Source: Vibrio syngnathi (GTDB lineage: Bacteria > Pseudomonadota > Gammaproteobacteria > Enterobacterales > Vibrionaceae). Taken from it: a DNA stretch of 64,000 nt. The stretch lies in NCBI RefSeq assembly GCF_002119525.1, contig NZ_CP017917.1:372001-436000 (forward strand). Direction: 5' to 3'. Below, piece after piece: positions 39,383 to 48,571 of this stretch. A program made the translations under genes and the position numbers. The notes below the pieces were generated by a model that saw only the letters and a program-made list of their open reading frames with translations, was not told the DNA's origin and searched no databases. Within the stretch, counting starts at the first letter, position 1; every line of letters begins with the position of its first letter.

Positions 39383-41040
39383 GTTCACCAATCAATAAGC
39401 CGGTGAAATCGGCTCCAGCAGAAGACCAAGCACTGAGTCATTCTACGGAAGGTACACTAGGCAATAATGATTTGCCTGTTGACGATCACGACTCACATGC
39501 GGCACCTAAAGGTTGGGCGCGTTGGCTTTACTCAACCAATCATAAAGACATCGGTACACTGTATCTTTGGTTTAGCTTTGCGATGTTCTTAACGGGTGGT
39601 GCGATGGCGATGGTGATCCGTGCTGAGCTATTCCAACCGGGTTTGCAACTCGTTGAGCCCGATTTCTTTAATCAGATGACCACAGTCCACGGTTTAATCA
39701 TGGTATTTGGTGCGGTGATGCCGGCATTTACGGGTTTGGCTAACTGGATGATTCCGATGATGATCGGTGCACCAGATATGGCGCTGCCGAGAATGAACAA
39801 CCTCAGTTTCTGGATCTTGCCTTTTGCGTTTCTAATCTTAATCGGATCTTTGTTTACAGAAGGGGGCGGCCCGAGCTTTGGTTGGACCTTCTACGCGCCA
39901 CTTTCGACAACTTATGGCCCAGACAGTACGGCGCTATTCGTATTCTCAGTTCATATTATGGGGATCAGTTCGATCATGGGGGCGATCAACGTCATTGTCA
40001 CGATAGTCAACATGCGCGCGCCAGGTATGACTTGGTTCAAGCTGCCGATGTTCGTATGGACATGGTTAATTACCGCTTTCTTACTGATAGCCGTGATGCC
40101 CGTGCTCGCGGGTGCGGTGACCATGGTGCTGACCGACAAATACTTTGGTACTAGCTTCTTTGATGCCGCTGGTGGTGGGGACCCGGTGATGTTCCAGCAC
40201 ATATTCTGGTTCTTTGGACACCCCGAAGTATACATCATGATTTTACCGTCTTTTGGTATTGTCTCTGCCATCATCCCTGCATTCAGTGGCAAGCGCTTAT
40301 TTGGCTACCACTCTATGGTATACGCGACTTGTAGTATCGCATTGCTGTCATTCTTGGTTTGGGCGCACCACATGTTCACCACGGGTATGCCGGTATTTGC
40401 CGAACTGTTCTTCATGTATTGCACCATGTTGATAGCGGTGCCGACCGGTGTGAAAGTCTTCAACTGGGTCGCGACCATGTGGCGAGGGGCTTTGACTTTT
40501 GAAACTCCAATGCTGTTTGCGATTGCCTTTATAGTTCTGTTTACGATTGGTGGGTTATCCGGATTGATGCTCGCTATCGTGCCAGCTGATTTCCAATACC
40601 ACGATACCTACTTTGTTGTGGCTCATTTCCACTATGTTCTGGTGACAGGTGCTGTGTTCTCAATTATGGCCGCCGCCTATTACTGGCTGCCGAAATGGAC
40701 TGGGCATATGTACGACCACAAGCTCAGTCTGTGGCATTTCTGGACGTCGGTAATCTCAGTTAATGTACTGTTCTTCCCTATGCACTTTTTAGGGCTAGCG
40801 GGCATGCCGCGTCGTATTCCAGATTACGCCATTCAATTTGCTGACGTTAACCAAGTCGTGTCGATTGGTGGTTTTGCCTTTGGGTTGTCTCAATTGATTT
40901 TCTTATGGCTGGCTATTAAGTGCGTAAGAGGCGGAGAGCCTGCACCAAGCAAGCCTTGGGATAGGGCTGAAGGGCTAGAATGGACAGTACCAAGCCCTGC
41001 GCCTCACCACACCTTTACTCATCCGCCTAAAGTTGATTAG
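39379..41040 (+). CDS. coxA: Cytochrome c oxidase subunit I
   Basis: 553 residues with 12 helices. Haem and copper ligands are visible: HGLIMVF, WFFGHPEVYI (HPEVY with the cross-linked His-Tyr), VWAHHMFTTG and VVAHFHYVL. It reduces oxygen to water and pumps protons. The XxEF/HPEVYI pattern and the K/D channel residues suggest the A1/A2 aa3 type. It overlaps coxB by 4 bases and precedes cox11 by 11 bases. Confidence 0.96.
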   Translation: MSSPINKPVKSAPAEDQALSHSTEGTLGNNDLPVDDHDSHAAPKGWARWLYSTNHKDIGTLYLWFSFAMFLTGGAMAMVIRAELFQPGLQLVEPDFFNQMTTVHGLIMVFGAVMPAFTGLANWMIPMMIGAPDMALPRMNNLSFWILPFAFLILIGSLFTEGGGPSFGWTFYAPLSTTYGPDSTALFVFSVHIMGISSIMGAINVIVTIVNMRAPGMTWFKLPMFVWTWLITAFLLIAVMPVLAGAVTMVLTDKYFGTSFFDAAGGGDPVMFQHIFWFFGHPEVYIMILPSFGIVSAIIPAFSGKRLFGYHSMVYATCSIALLSFLVWAHHMFTTGMPVFAELFFMYCTMLIAVPTGVKVFNWVATMWRGALTFETPMLFAIAFIVLFTIGGLSGLMLAIVPADFQYHDTYFVVAHFHYVLVTGAVFSIMAAAYYWLPKWTGHMYDHKLSLWHFWTSVISVNVLFFPMHFLGLAGMPRRIPDYAIQFADVNQVVSIGGFAFGLSQLIFLWLAIKCVRGGEPAPSKPWDRAEGLEWTVPSPAPHHTFTHPPKVD

Positions 41041-41051
41041 AGGAATGAGCT

Positions 41052-41681
41052 ATGAGTGATAAGCAAAGCGATCCCAATCAAGATAAAAAACAACCAAAGC
41101 ACCTGTCTAATAAGCGCTCTACCAAAAAGCTGACGGGCTACTTGGTGTTGAGCGTGGTTGCGATGTTTGGTTTCGGCTTTGCTTTAGTGCCGCTCTACGA
41201 TGTGATGTGTGAGGCTTTAGGTATTAATGGCAAAACTAATACCGTTTCAGCGGTGCAACCTCAGGGAATGCAGCCTGATTACTCTCGTACTGTTCGTGTT
41301 GAATTCATGTCGCACATTAAGCCAGATATGCCGTGGCAGTTCTCGCCTGAAGTTCGAGTGTTAGAGGTTCACCCTGGTGAAGTGGTTCAAACTAACTACA
41401 TAGCTAAAAACCTATCTGGAGCCTCATTGGTTGGCCAAGCCGTACCATCGGTTTCTCCAGGTATGGGAGCAACTTACTTCAATAAGATGGAATGCTTTTG
41501 CTTTAATCAGCAGCCATTGGACGGGTACAAGACCGCTGAAATGGGTTTGATATTTTACATTGAGCCAGATATTCCAGAATCGATACATACACTCACGCTC
41601 TCATATACGCTGTTTAACATCACGAGTCAGGTGAGTGGAAAGGCAAGTAAGCCTGAAGCGAGCACACTCGCAAGTAACTAG
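41052..41681 (+). CDS. ctaG: Cytochrome c oxidase assembly protein CtaG/Cox11
   Basis: 209 residues. One N-terminal membrane helix (about 27-46), then a periplasmic domain with PLYDVMCEALGINGKT and the copper motif CFCFNQQPL (CxC). It inserts copper at CuB of subunit I. Placed between coxA and coxC as usual. RBS GAGGAATGAGCT. Confidence 0.93.
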   Translation: MSDKQSDPNQDKKQPKHLSNKRSTKKLTGYLVLSVVAMFGFGFALVPLYDVMCEALGINGKTNTVSAVQPQGMQPDYSRTVRVEFMSHIKPDMPWQFSPEVRVLEVHPGEVVQTNYIAKNLSGASLVGQAVPSVSPGMGATYFNKMECFCFNQQPLDGYKTAEMGLIFYIEPDIPESIHTLTLSYTLFNITSQVSGKASKPEASTLASN

Positions 41682-41719
41682 GGATTTACAGAACCAGTAT
41701 CAACATAAGGAGTTGAGCG

Positions 41720-42604
41720 ATGAGTTCTAAAAAGGAAGTTTATTTCGTTCCACATCAAAGTCACTGGCCATTGGTGGGTGCTGTTGCCTTGTTTTTGGTC
41801 GCGGTTGGTGCTGGTTTAACGGTACAAAACATGGGGACCGATGCTGCTGGTGGCGTGTTTGGAAAAGCGGTGCTGTTAGTTGGGTTTTGTGTATTGCTTT
41901 TCATGCTTGCGGGTTGGTTTAGCAATGTGATCACGGAATCATTGAGTGGACTCTATTCTGAGCAAATATCTCGTTCCTTTCGACAAGGAATGAGCTGGTT
42001 CATCTTCTCTGAGATCATGTTCTTCGGTGCTTTCTTTGGTGCGCTTTTTTACGCTCGTATGATTTCTGTCCCTTGGATTGGCGGTGCGGGCAACAATGAA
42101 ATGACCCATGAAGTGTTGTGGCCGATGTTCCAATCAATGTGGCCGTTAACCACGACACCTGATGGCGTGACGACAGAAGCTATGTCTTGGCAAGGTATCC
42201 CGCTTAAGAACACCATTATCCTGCTGCTTTCTTCTGTGACGCTGCACATGGCACATATCAGTCTTGAACAAAATAAGCGTATGGCTTTGATCGTGTGGCT
42301 AGAGATAACCATTGTTCTGGCTGGCTTCTTCCTGTTCTTCCAAGTTGAAGAGTACCTTCACGCTTATCAAGATATGGGATTGACACTTCAATCTGGCATC
42401 TATGGCAACACCTTCTTCTTATTGACTGGATTCCATGGTTTGCATGTCTGTTTGGGAACGATTTTTTTGATTGTGTTACTGGCGAGAGTTGCGAAAGACC
42501 ACTTCACTCCGAAAGACCACTTTGCGTTCCAAGCGGGCAGTTGGTATTGGCACTTTGTTGATGTGGTTTGGTTAGGTCTGTTTGTGTTTGTTTATGTGCT
42601 CTAA
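41720..42604 (+). CDS. coxC: Cytochrome c oxidase subunit III
   Basis: 294 residues, seven helices. Family segments: YFVPHQSHWPLVGAV, FIFSEIMFFGAFFGALFY, VTLHMAHISLEQNK and the end GSWYWHFVDVVWLGLFVFVYV. It stabilises the catalytic core. RBS AAGGAGTTGAGCG. Confidence 0.95.
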   Translation: MSSKKEVYFVPHQSHWPLVGAVALFLVAVGAGLTVQNMGTDAAGGVFGKAVLLVGFCVLLFMLAGWFSNVITESLSGLYSEQISRSFRQGMSWFIFSEIMFFGAFFGALFYARMISVPWIGGAGNNEMTHEVLWPMFQSMWPLTTTPDGVTTEAMSWQGIPLKNTIILLLSSVTLHMAHISLEQNKRMALIVWLEITIVLAGFFLFFQVEEYLHAYQDMGLTLQSGIYGNTFFLLTGFHGLHVCLGTIFLIVLLARVAKDHFTPKDHFAFQAGSWYWHFVDVVWLGLFVFVYVL

Positions 42605-42623
42605 CTGCTGAGCCTATTGGGGA

Positions 42624-42854
42624 TTAATAGGGGCGAGGGTTGGGCGTTATCACTCCTGAACCTAAAGCCAGTAATAACAGCAACACGACAACAGCTGACC
42701 ACATGACTCGACGACCCAAGAAGTGACTGAGTCTTTTTCCATTGTGTTTACCCGAGGCGATTTGGATTAGGCCTTTCATCAAATTGAAAACGATAAAAAA
42801 TAGCAAAGCGACCAATACAATTTTAAACAACAACACAAAGGTAGATGACGCCAT
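42624..42854 (-). CDS. DUF2909-like two-helix membrane protein
   Basis: 76 residues from the ATG at 42854 with GGAG seven bases upstream. Two helices (about 6-28 and 50-70) flank a basic loop GKHNGKRLSHFLGRR. Small proteins of this kind occur in the cox clusters of gammaproteobacteria on the strand opposite to surf1, as here. Its start is two bases from the surf1 GTG start on the other strand. Role presumed in oxidase assembly but unproven. Confidence 0.75.
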   Translation of the reverse strand: MASSTFVLLFKIVLVALLFFIVFNLMKGLIQIASGKHNGKRLSHFLGRRVMWSAVVVLLLLLALGSGVITPNPRPY

Positions 42855-42855
42855 A

Positions 42856-43668
42856 GTGATAACTCCAAACCGATTGATTGATGATGAACACAAGTTCCGC
42901 AGTAAAGGTTTTTGGATAGCGGTTGTTTTAACTGTGGTTTCAGTCGGCATTTTAATCAAGTTGGGTTTGTGGCAGTTAGAGCGTGGTAACGAGAAATTGC
43001 GTTATGAACAACAGCTATCAGAACGAGCACAGCAATCGTCACAATCTCTAGGTGTCATTATTTCTGAGTTGCGAGAACTGGGTTCATCTGGTCAAGAGTC
43101 ATTAAACCCTCAAACCCTAAATGGATTAAAGGCTGATGTCGAATTAGTCAATACGAGTGGCTTGTTACTCTTGTTAGACAACCAGATTAACCAAGGAACG
43201 GTAGGGTATGTGATTTACATGTTGGGTGCAGTTCCAACACAAGATGGAAGAAAACAACTGTTGATTGATCTTGGGTTCATTGCGGCAAGCAGTGACAGAA
43301 GAGAGCTACCCCAATTAGGAAGCATCACACTACCAACCAATATGTCAGGGCGTTTGTACACACGTTCGTTGAACCCTCTAAGTCATGAGTTGGGATTAGA
43401 AAATACGACACCGAATAGAATCCAAAACTTAAACATAACAGCGTTATCAGAGTACACCGGGCAAGAAGTGCTGCCCTTTGTTTTCCAACCGCAAAGCTTA
43501 GAATCGTGGCCTTATGAGTTGTTGTGGCGACCAACTGCGATGAAATCTGAAAAGCACTTCGGTTACTCATTTCAATGGTTTGTAATGGCAGCGGTACTTT
43601 CGTTTTTGATGTTGTTGATTGGGTTCCGATATTTTAAGAAAAATGGCCACATGAATAAGAAGAAGTAG
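42856..43668 (+). CDS. SURF1-family cytochrome oxidase assembly protein
   Basis: About 270 residues from the GTG at 42856, chosen because AAAGG lies 11 bases upstream and because any earlier start would run through the antisense DUF2909 gene. An N-terminal helix (FWIAVVLTVVSVGILIKLGL) leads to WQLERGNEK, the SURF1 signature; a second helix at the C-terminus (YSFQWFVMAAVLSFLMLLI) follows GYSFQW. SURF1 helps haem A delivery to subunit I. Sequence is less conserved than the subunits, as usual. Confidence 0.85.
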   Translation: MITPNRLIDDEHKFRSKGFWIAVVLTVVSVGILIKLGLWQLERGNEKLRYEQQLSERAQQSSQSLGVIISELRELGSSGQESLNPQTLNGLKADVELVNTSGLLLLLDNQINQGTVGYVIYMLGAVPTQDGRKQLLIDLGFIAASSDRRELPQLGSITLPTNMSGRLYTRSLNPLSHELGLENTTPNRIQNLNITALSEYTGQEVLPFVFQPQSLESWPYELLWRPTAMKSEKHFGYSFQWFVMAAVLSFLMLLIGFRYFKKNGHMNKKK

Positions 43669-43716
43669 GAACTTGAAATAGCGACTTAAAGGCAGCGCCT
43701 ACAACAAGGAAGAAAG

Positions 43717-44325
43717 ATGGATAAATCTCAAGTAAAAATGAACAGGGAAAGTACCGAGGCAAACATGGCTGAGCTTAGAAACCGTCGAACTAAAGGGCGC
43801 TTGGTATTAATCGGACTCGTTTTAATTTTCGCTTTGCCAGCCATTATCGCCAAAACGGTGTTGGACCAGAATTGGTATACCTCAGGTGTCACTAACTCAG
43901 GCGAATTGGTCGAACCAAGAACCACGCTTGCGGATTTCGGCGTAACGATACCCATGGCTGGAGAAGGGTGGTTAGTGGGTTATATCGCTCCTACAGAGTG
44001 TGAAAGCTTATGCGAACAGCAACTCCATTATTTGAATCAAAGTTACTTGGCGCTAGGTAAAAACAAAGAGCGAGTGACCGCCGTTGTTTTTGTATCTGAG
44101 GGTAATTCGTTATCGGGTTCGCTTGATAAGCCTGATTTGTCTTTGTTAGCGGGTGGTGATCAATTGAGTACCGAGTTTTCGCCTGCTTCTATTGTCATTA
44201 TTGACCCACTAGGACAGTTGGTTATGGAGTACAAAAGCGTTTCAGAACCTTCGCAGTTAGTTGGTCAATCTAAAGGCATGATTCATGATCTAAGAAAGCT
44301 ACTCAAGCTGTCACGAGTTGGGTAG
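43717..44325 (+). CDS. Membrane-anchored Sco/thioredoxin-like oxidase assembly protein (tentative)
   Basis: 202 residues. One helix (about 28-47) then a periplasmic domain. C-x3-C (ECESLCEQ) in the position of the Sco copper site and a downstream PASIVIIDPLGQLVMEYKS suggest a thioredoxin-like fold of the Sco type, but the conserved Sco His was not found. The gene is always next to ctaA in such clusters. It may mediate copper or thiol chemistry for subunit II. Family assignment tentative. Confidence 0.6.
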   Translation: MDKSQVKMNRESTEANMAELRNRRTKGRLVLIGLVLIFALPAIIAKTVLDQNWYTSGVTNSGELVEPRTTLADFGVTIPMAGEGWLVGYIAPTECESLCEQQLHYLNQSYLALGKNKERVTAVVFVSEGNSLSGSLDKPDLSLLAGGDQLSTEFSPASIVIIDPLGQLVMEYKSVSEPSQLVGQSKGMIHDLRKLLKLSRVG

Positions 44326-44331
44326 TTAATC

Positions 44332-44373
44332 AGCTTAAGTTGATGAGCTTGAGTTGATGAGCTTGAGTTGATG
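44332..44373. repeat. 14-bp tandem repeat, 3 copies
   Basis: AGCTTAAGTTGATG, AGCTTGAGTTGATG and AGCTTGAGTTGATG, then a partial AGTTG. It follows the Sco-like gene by 6 bases. Confidence 0.88.
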
Positions 44374-44438
44374 AGTTGTAGAAGATTGCGTTAATGCTGA
44401 GTGTTGTTAGCGAAAAGGGAATAAGTATAGGGAGATAA

Positions 44439-45497
44439 GTGATGCAGAATAAAGCCCCTGATTTACTCATGCTCGTGATGAGATTAACTATCTTGTTAAC
44501 ACTTACCGTGATTGTTCTCGGCGCTTATACACGTCTGTCGGATGCTGGCCTTGGCTGCCCTGACTGGCCTGGGTGCTATGGAAAGATCACCGTTCCCTCG
44601 AATACCCAAGCTGTTAATCAAGCCAATCTACAATTTCCAGAACGTGCTCTCGAAGCAGACAAAGCATGGATAGAGATGATCCATCGCTACTTTGCAGGAA
44701 CATTAGGGCTGCTTATCTTTGTCGTTGTTGCTTGGTGTATTAAAAAGAATATAACAGCGGCTGGTCTACCATTACTTATCTCTGCAACCGTGATATTTCA
44801 GGCTTTGCTTGGAATGTGGACGGTGACTCTCAAGTTGATGCCCGTTGTGGTTATGGCGCATTTGATGGGGGGCTTCACGTTGCTGTCACTGTTGTGTCTG
44901 CTCTACTGTCGTTTGTCTCAATTCCAAAGCCGTTTTGGCGAGGCTGCCTATCCTTCATCACTTAAAGTTTGGGCGCTGTTTGGGTTACTTATTGTGGTTG
45001 GGCAGATACTGCTTGGTGGTTGGACGTCGTCAAACTATGCCGCGTTGGTGTGCACCCAATTACCCATCTGTGAAGGTAATTGGATGAACTATCTCGACTT
45101 CAAAAATGCGTTCGATTTTGCTCAACACGGCCATGATAACTATGAGTTTGGTGTGTTGGAATATCCCGCAAGGCTCACAATCCATGTCATGCATAGGTTC
45201 GGGGCTATTGTGGCGACGTTAACGGTGCTGATGATCGTTTACCAGCTATGGAAATTTGGCCAAGCGCCTCAACAAAAGCTGAGCGTGATTGTCGCAATAG
45301 TCCTGTTTACCCAAATCAGCCTTGGGATCAGTAATGTATGGTTTCACCTGCCAATCTCAGTCGCGGTTTTGCATAACCTAGTCGCAGCTATGTTGCTCAT
45401 CAGCATGGTTGTCACCAATTTTGTCGTGTGGCAACGCAAACCAAGTCAGAGATTGGTGAAAAACAGTGTATTACAAGGAGGTAATCATGGTCAGTAG
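44439..45497 (+). CDS. ctaA: Haem A synthase CtaA/Cox15
   Basis: 352 residues, eight helices. [20 protein letters not shown] is the CtaA signature, with [23 protein letters not shown] (disulfide Cys pair) and [13 protein letters not shown] (haem-b His ligands). It oxidises the haem O methyl group to form haem A. RBS AGGGAGATAAG. It overlaps ctaB by 11 bases. Confidence 0.95.
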   Translation: MMQNKAPDLLMLVMRLTILLTLTVIVLGAYTRLSDAGLGCPDWPGCYGKITVPSNTQAVNQANLQFPERALEADKAWIEMIHRYFAGTLGLLIFVVVAWCIKKNITAAGLPLLISATVIFQALLGMWTVTLKLMPVVVMAHLMGGFTLLSLLCLLYCRLSQFQSRFGEAAYPSSLKVWALFGLLIVVGQILLGGWTSSNYAALVCTQLPICEGNWMNYLDFKNAFDFAQHGHDNYEFGVLEYPARLTIHVMHRFGAIVATLTVLMIVYQLWKFGQAPQQKLSVIVAIVLFTQISLGISNVWFHLPISVAVLHNLVAAMLLISMVVTNFVVWQRKPSQRLVKNSVLQGGNHGQ

Positions 45498-46461
45498 AAC
45501 GTCAACACAGTATGAAGTGGTGGCTCAAGACGCAGCCTTAACTCATAAGATAACAGCCAACAATGACATAGCTTTAAGCAATGAAATGGCTGCAAAAAAC
45601 AAAGCTGTTTGGAAGGTCTATTTAACACTGACCAAGCCGAAAGTGGTGGCTTTGATGTTGCTGACTGCATTGGTTGGAATGTGTTTGGCTGTACCGAATG
45701 GATTGCCTTTGCAACAAACTTTGTTCGGGATGATTGGGATTGGGTTAATGGCAGGTTCAGCCGCTGCGTTTAACCATTTGATCGATAAAAAGATCGACGG
45801 CCAGATGACTCGAACCAATCGACGCCCTTTACCATCCGGCGAACTGAGTAGTGCGCGCGTGTTCAGCTTTGCCGCGGGTATTGGCTTACTTGGTTTCGTC
45901 ACGCTTGTGGTGTGGGTCAATCAACTCACCGCTTGGTTAACCTTTGCAAGCTTGTTGGGCTACGCGGTGATTTATACCATGTACTTAAAGCGAGCGACGC
46001 CGCAAAACATCGTGATAGCAGGGATCGCTGGTGCAATGCCTCCGCTGTTGGGCTGGACGGCAGTTACTAATGAGCTTCATTCAAACGCTTGGTTATTGGT
46101 GATGATCATATTTATTTGGACCCCTCCGCACTTCTGGGCGCTGGCAATTCATCGTCGTGACGAGTATGCCAAAGTGAACATCCCCATGCTGCCTGTGACC
46201 CACGGAATCGAATACACCAAGACTTCTATTTTTCTCTATACCTTGTTGCTTAGCATCGTGTGTATATTGCCTGTATTGGTCGGCATGAGCAGCTGGATAT
46301 ATCTGAGCGCTTCATTGGTACTCAACGGTGGGTTTGTCTATCACGCTTGGGTACTTAAGTATCGTGATGAGCCTAACATGGCGATGAAGACCTTCAAGTT
46401 CTCCATTTATCATCTCATGATCTTGTTTGTTGCTCTGTTGGCGGATCATTATTTGCTCTGA
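45487..46461 (+). CDS. ctaB: Protoheme IX farnesyltransferase (haem O synthase)
   Basis: 324 residues from the ATG at 45487 behind AAGGAGG; an upstream ATG at 45466 is in frame but inferior. Prenyltransferase motif [15 protein letters not shown] (Asp-rich) and a second site at [19 protein letters not shown]. The first 45 residues are a non-conserved extension. It makes haem O from haem B and farnesyl diphosphate. Its stop codon lies inside the first unit of the repeat that follows. Confidence 0.95.
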   Translation: MVSRTSTQYEVVAQDAALTHKITANNDIALSNEMAAKNKAVWKVYLTLTKPKVVALMLLTALVGMCLAVPNGLPLQQTLFGMIGIGLMAGSAAAFNHLIDKKIDGQMTRTNRRPLPSGELSSARVFSFAAGIGLLGFVTLVVWVNQLTAWLTFASLLGYAVIYTMYLKRATPQNIVIAGIAGAMPPLLGWTAVTNELHSNAWLLVMIIFIWTPPHFWALAIHRRDEYAKVNIPMLPVTHGIEYTKTSIFLYTLLLSIVCILPVLVGMSSWIYLSASLVLNGGFVYHAWVLKYRDEPNMAMKTFKFSIYHLMILFVALLADHYLL

Positions 46462-46517
46462 TAGCTCTGATAGCTCTGATAGCTCTGATAGCTCTGATAG
46501 CTCTGATAGCTCTGATA
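46455..46517. repeat. 9-bp tandem repeat, 7 perfect copies
   Basis: GCTCTGATA is repeated seven times without change. The ctaB stop TGA is at 46459-46461, inside copy one. Read on the reverse strand it encodes (Ser-Glu-Leu) repeats. Confidence 0.95.
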
Positions 46518-46643
46518 GCGGTGAGGAGCTCAATACAAGGTCATATCAAAACCAAACCTTTGGTTTTCACTAACCAAACCCTGACATGCCATCTATGAAA
46601 AGCCGGACAATTGATTGGCATGAATTATATAAAGGAACCGGTA

Positions 46644-46997
46644 ATGGAATTCACTGAGCAAGATAGAGATGCTTTGTACCAAACGTGGATGTCACAAAAA
46701 TCTCGAATGCGAATTACGCAGATGGAGTTTTCAAAAAAGCTTGGAATGAACCAGTTGGATTTTTCGCGAGTGCTAAGAGGGGAGAAAGCATTAACCATGT
46801 CTTTCGTTAGTCACTTCTGTCGTTTGCTTCATTTGGAGCCAAGGAATGTGCTCCCTTCACTTAAAGAAGACAATGAATCCGGGCCCAAAGTGGTTTATCT
46901 GAAAAGTAGAATGAGTGTTGATGGTGAGATCCAAAATGCTTATATCGAAGGCAATCAGGTGATCGTAGAGTATGCACATACCGTTCAGAACCATTGA
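46644..46997 (+). CDS. Small helix-turn-helix protein
   Basis: 117 residues from the ATG at 46644, chosen for AAAGGAACCGGTA upstream. Residues about 20-65 look like an XRE-type helix-turn-helix (RITQMEFSKKLGMNQLDFSR, VLRGEKALTMSFVSHFCRL). The C-terminal half (VVYLKSRMSVDGEIQNAYIE) is beta-like and unassigned. Probably a DNA-binding regulator; target unknown. It lies just past the cox operon in the place where a sco gene is common. Confidence 0.75.
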   Translation: MEFTEQDRDALYQTWMSQKSRMRITQMEFSKKLGMNQLDFSRVLRGEKALTMSFVSHFCRLLHLEPRNVLPSLKEDNESGPKVVYLKSRMSVDGEIQNAYIEGNQVIVEYAHTVQNH

Positions 46998-47093
46998 TTT
47001 TAGATCGAGCTCTGAGTTTTACCTCTTTTTCTACAACTTTTCCACTTAGGGTATGTCATACTTAGTTAATTCCTTGATTTACTTAAGTGCGTT

Positions 47094-47765
47094 ATGAAAC
47101 CTTTGAAAGTCCTTTTGCTTGTTGCAACCAGCATGTTTTTGTTTGGTTGTGCAGGCGGCCCAATTAAAACTGCGACTAAATTCACCAGTTATGAAGATTT
47201 TCAGCCTGGCCCTGATGGAGGCGTTGATTTAGTTTGGGCAAGGATAGGGCTGCGTGACGAACAACGTTTGAAATCCAAATTAGACGCTTATGACTCTGTG
47301 GTGATCGACCAAATCTTTGTGTTAGCAGAAGAAGGCACATTAGATCAGGAAGACATTCAGGAGCTCACAGATCATATGGTGAGTCGTTTGGAAGCGAAAA
47401 TATCGCCTCATAAAACGATTGTCGATGAACCAACAGGGAACACGCTACGTTTGAGTATTGCCTTAAGTAATGTTGAAACGCCCAACCCGATCTTAGCCGT
47501 GACAAGCAGTGTGCTGCCGTTTGGTCTTGCGATGTCGACTATATCTAAGGTGACGACAGGTGAGCACACCAACGTTGGGAGCGCCAGTGTTGAGCTATTG
47601 GTCAGTGATGCGCAAGACGGCACTCCGTTGTTTGCAGCCATCGACCGCGAAGCGGGTAACAAAGACTTTTCTACTATGATTGATTCGCTAGATGACGCCA
47701 AAGATGCGATCAACTATTGGGTTGAACGCTTAGGTGATACTCTACAGAACATCGACGACGTCTAG
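47094..47765 (+). CDS. DUF3313-type lipoprotein
   Basis: 223 residues. A lipoprotein signal ends LFGC (Cys19). The remainder fits DUF3313: FTSYEDFQPGPDGGVDLVWA, VVIDQIFVLAEEGTLDQED, and a C-terminal pattern of about 170-215. Envelope protein of unknown role. It may be cotranscribed with the DUF3820 gene 12 bases downstream. Confidence 0.82.
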   Translation: MKPLKVLLLVATSMFLFGCAGGPIKTATKFTSYEDFQPGPDGGVDLVWARIGLRDEQRLKSKLDAYDSVVIDQIFVLAEEGTLDQEDIQELTDHMVSRLEAKISPHKTIVDEPTGNTLRLSIALSNVETPNPILAVTSSVLPFGLAMSTISKVTTGEHTNVGSASVELLVSDAQDGTPLFAAIDREAGNKDFSTMIDSLDDAKDAINYWVERLGDTLQNIDDV

Positions 47766-47777
47766 AAAGAGCTTGTA

Positions 47778-47996
47778 ATGCTAGAGAAAGAGAACCTAAT
47801 TAAGCTAGCCAGAATGCAAATGCCATTTGGCAAATACGCTGGCCGCACCTTGATTGACCTACCTGAAGAATACTTGCTGTGGTTCGATAAAAAGGGCTTC
47901 CCACAAGGTGAGTTGGGCGATTTAATGCAGCTATGCTTAGCTCTTAAAATTGAGGGCTTAGATTCTGTGGTGCAACCGCTCAAATATGACTATTAG
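47778..47996 (+). CDS. DUF3820 family small protein
   Basis: 72 residues. MPFGKYAGRTLIDLPEEYLL and WFDKKGFPQGELG are the family pattern. Function unknown; single-domain members are small cytosolic proteins. It is the last core-like gene before the cassette region. Confidence 0.85.
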   Translation: MLEKENLIKLARMQMPFGKYAGRTLIDLPEEYLLWFDKKGFPQGELGDLMQLCLALKIEGLDSVVQPLKYDY

Positions 47997-48571
47997 CCTT
48001 AAGTAGCCCCAGTCCGTCCCCCCGCAGTTCTAAACCAAAACCCATACACCTAAGTGACGAGTAGTGGTGATTTTCTGAGGAACATTCAAAGGCAAAACTG
48101 AATCTTGCCTTTGAATGTTTATGAACCCAGAGTCGCCGTAACTGTAATATTCCCCCCCAACACTTCCCTCAAAGCTTCCAAATTTATGATTACTTTTAGT
48201 CATTCACATGTTCATTAATGACGAGTCAGAATCGACTAGCTTTAGCTTCCCCTCAGTGACCAGTACACACAGACAGTTTATTGAATAATTAATGACTTTA
48301 AAAAGAGTGTTTTTTACACTGAATGAGCACGAACCTAACGAGGGTAATGGTGTTAAGTTTTTGAATAGTAATTGGATTGATAAGTGGCTAAGAATGATAA
48401 CGTGCCTTACAAAGGCGGCAATGTGTGCTTGCACGTTTTCACACGGAATGTTGAGACCCGATTTTATATCAAATGCATAGCATTCAGTTGGTTATGACCG
48501 ACCTTTTTGATATATTGATCGGATGAATTCGTGCTTGAACGATATTAAAATGTTATATTTAAGGAATAATT
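47997..48571. other. Left flank of the cassette region
   Basis: About 570 bases with no supported gene. It has a strong palindrome (48081-48119) and a C-rich run (ATTCCCCCCCAACAC) near 48150. ATGTTATATTTAAGG at 48550-48564 has a GTTATAT of the type seen at every cassette start, so the first cassette probably begins at about 48552. Confidence 0.5.
48081..48119. repeat. Perfect 15-bp stem-loop without T-run
   Basis: AACATTCAAAGGCAA and TTGCCTTTGAATGTT pair perfectly around a 9-base loop AACTGAATC. No T-run follows on either strand, so a plain terminator is unlikely. Confidence 0.75.

Noticed and set aside
39951..40292. 113-residue minus ORF in coxA
   Set aside because: Shadow of a conserved membrane subunit; no RBS or separate signal.
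46312..46533. Minus-strand ORF with Ser-Glu-Leu repeats
   Set aside because: Artefact of the 9-bp repeat read in reverse across the ctaB end.
48292..48480. 62-residue plus-strand ORF left of the first cassette
   Set aside because: No RBS, composition unlike a protein, overlaps an ORF on the other strand, and no attC follows it.
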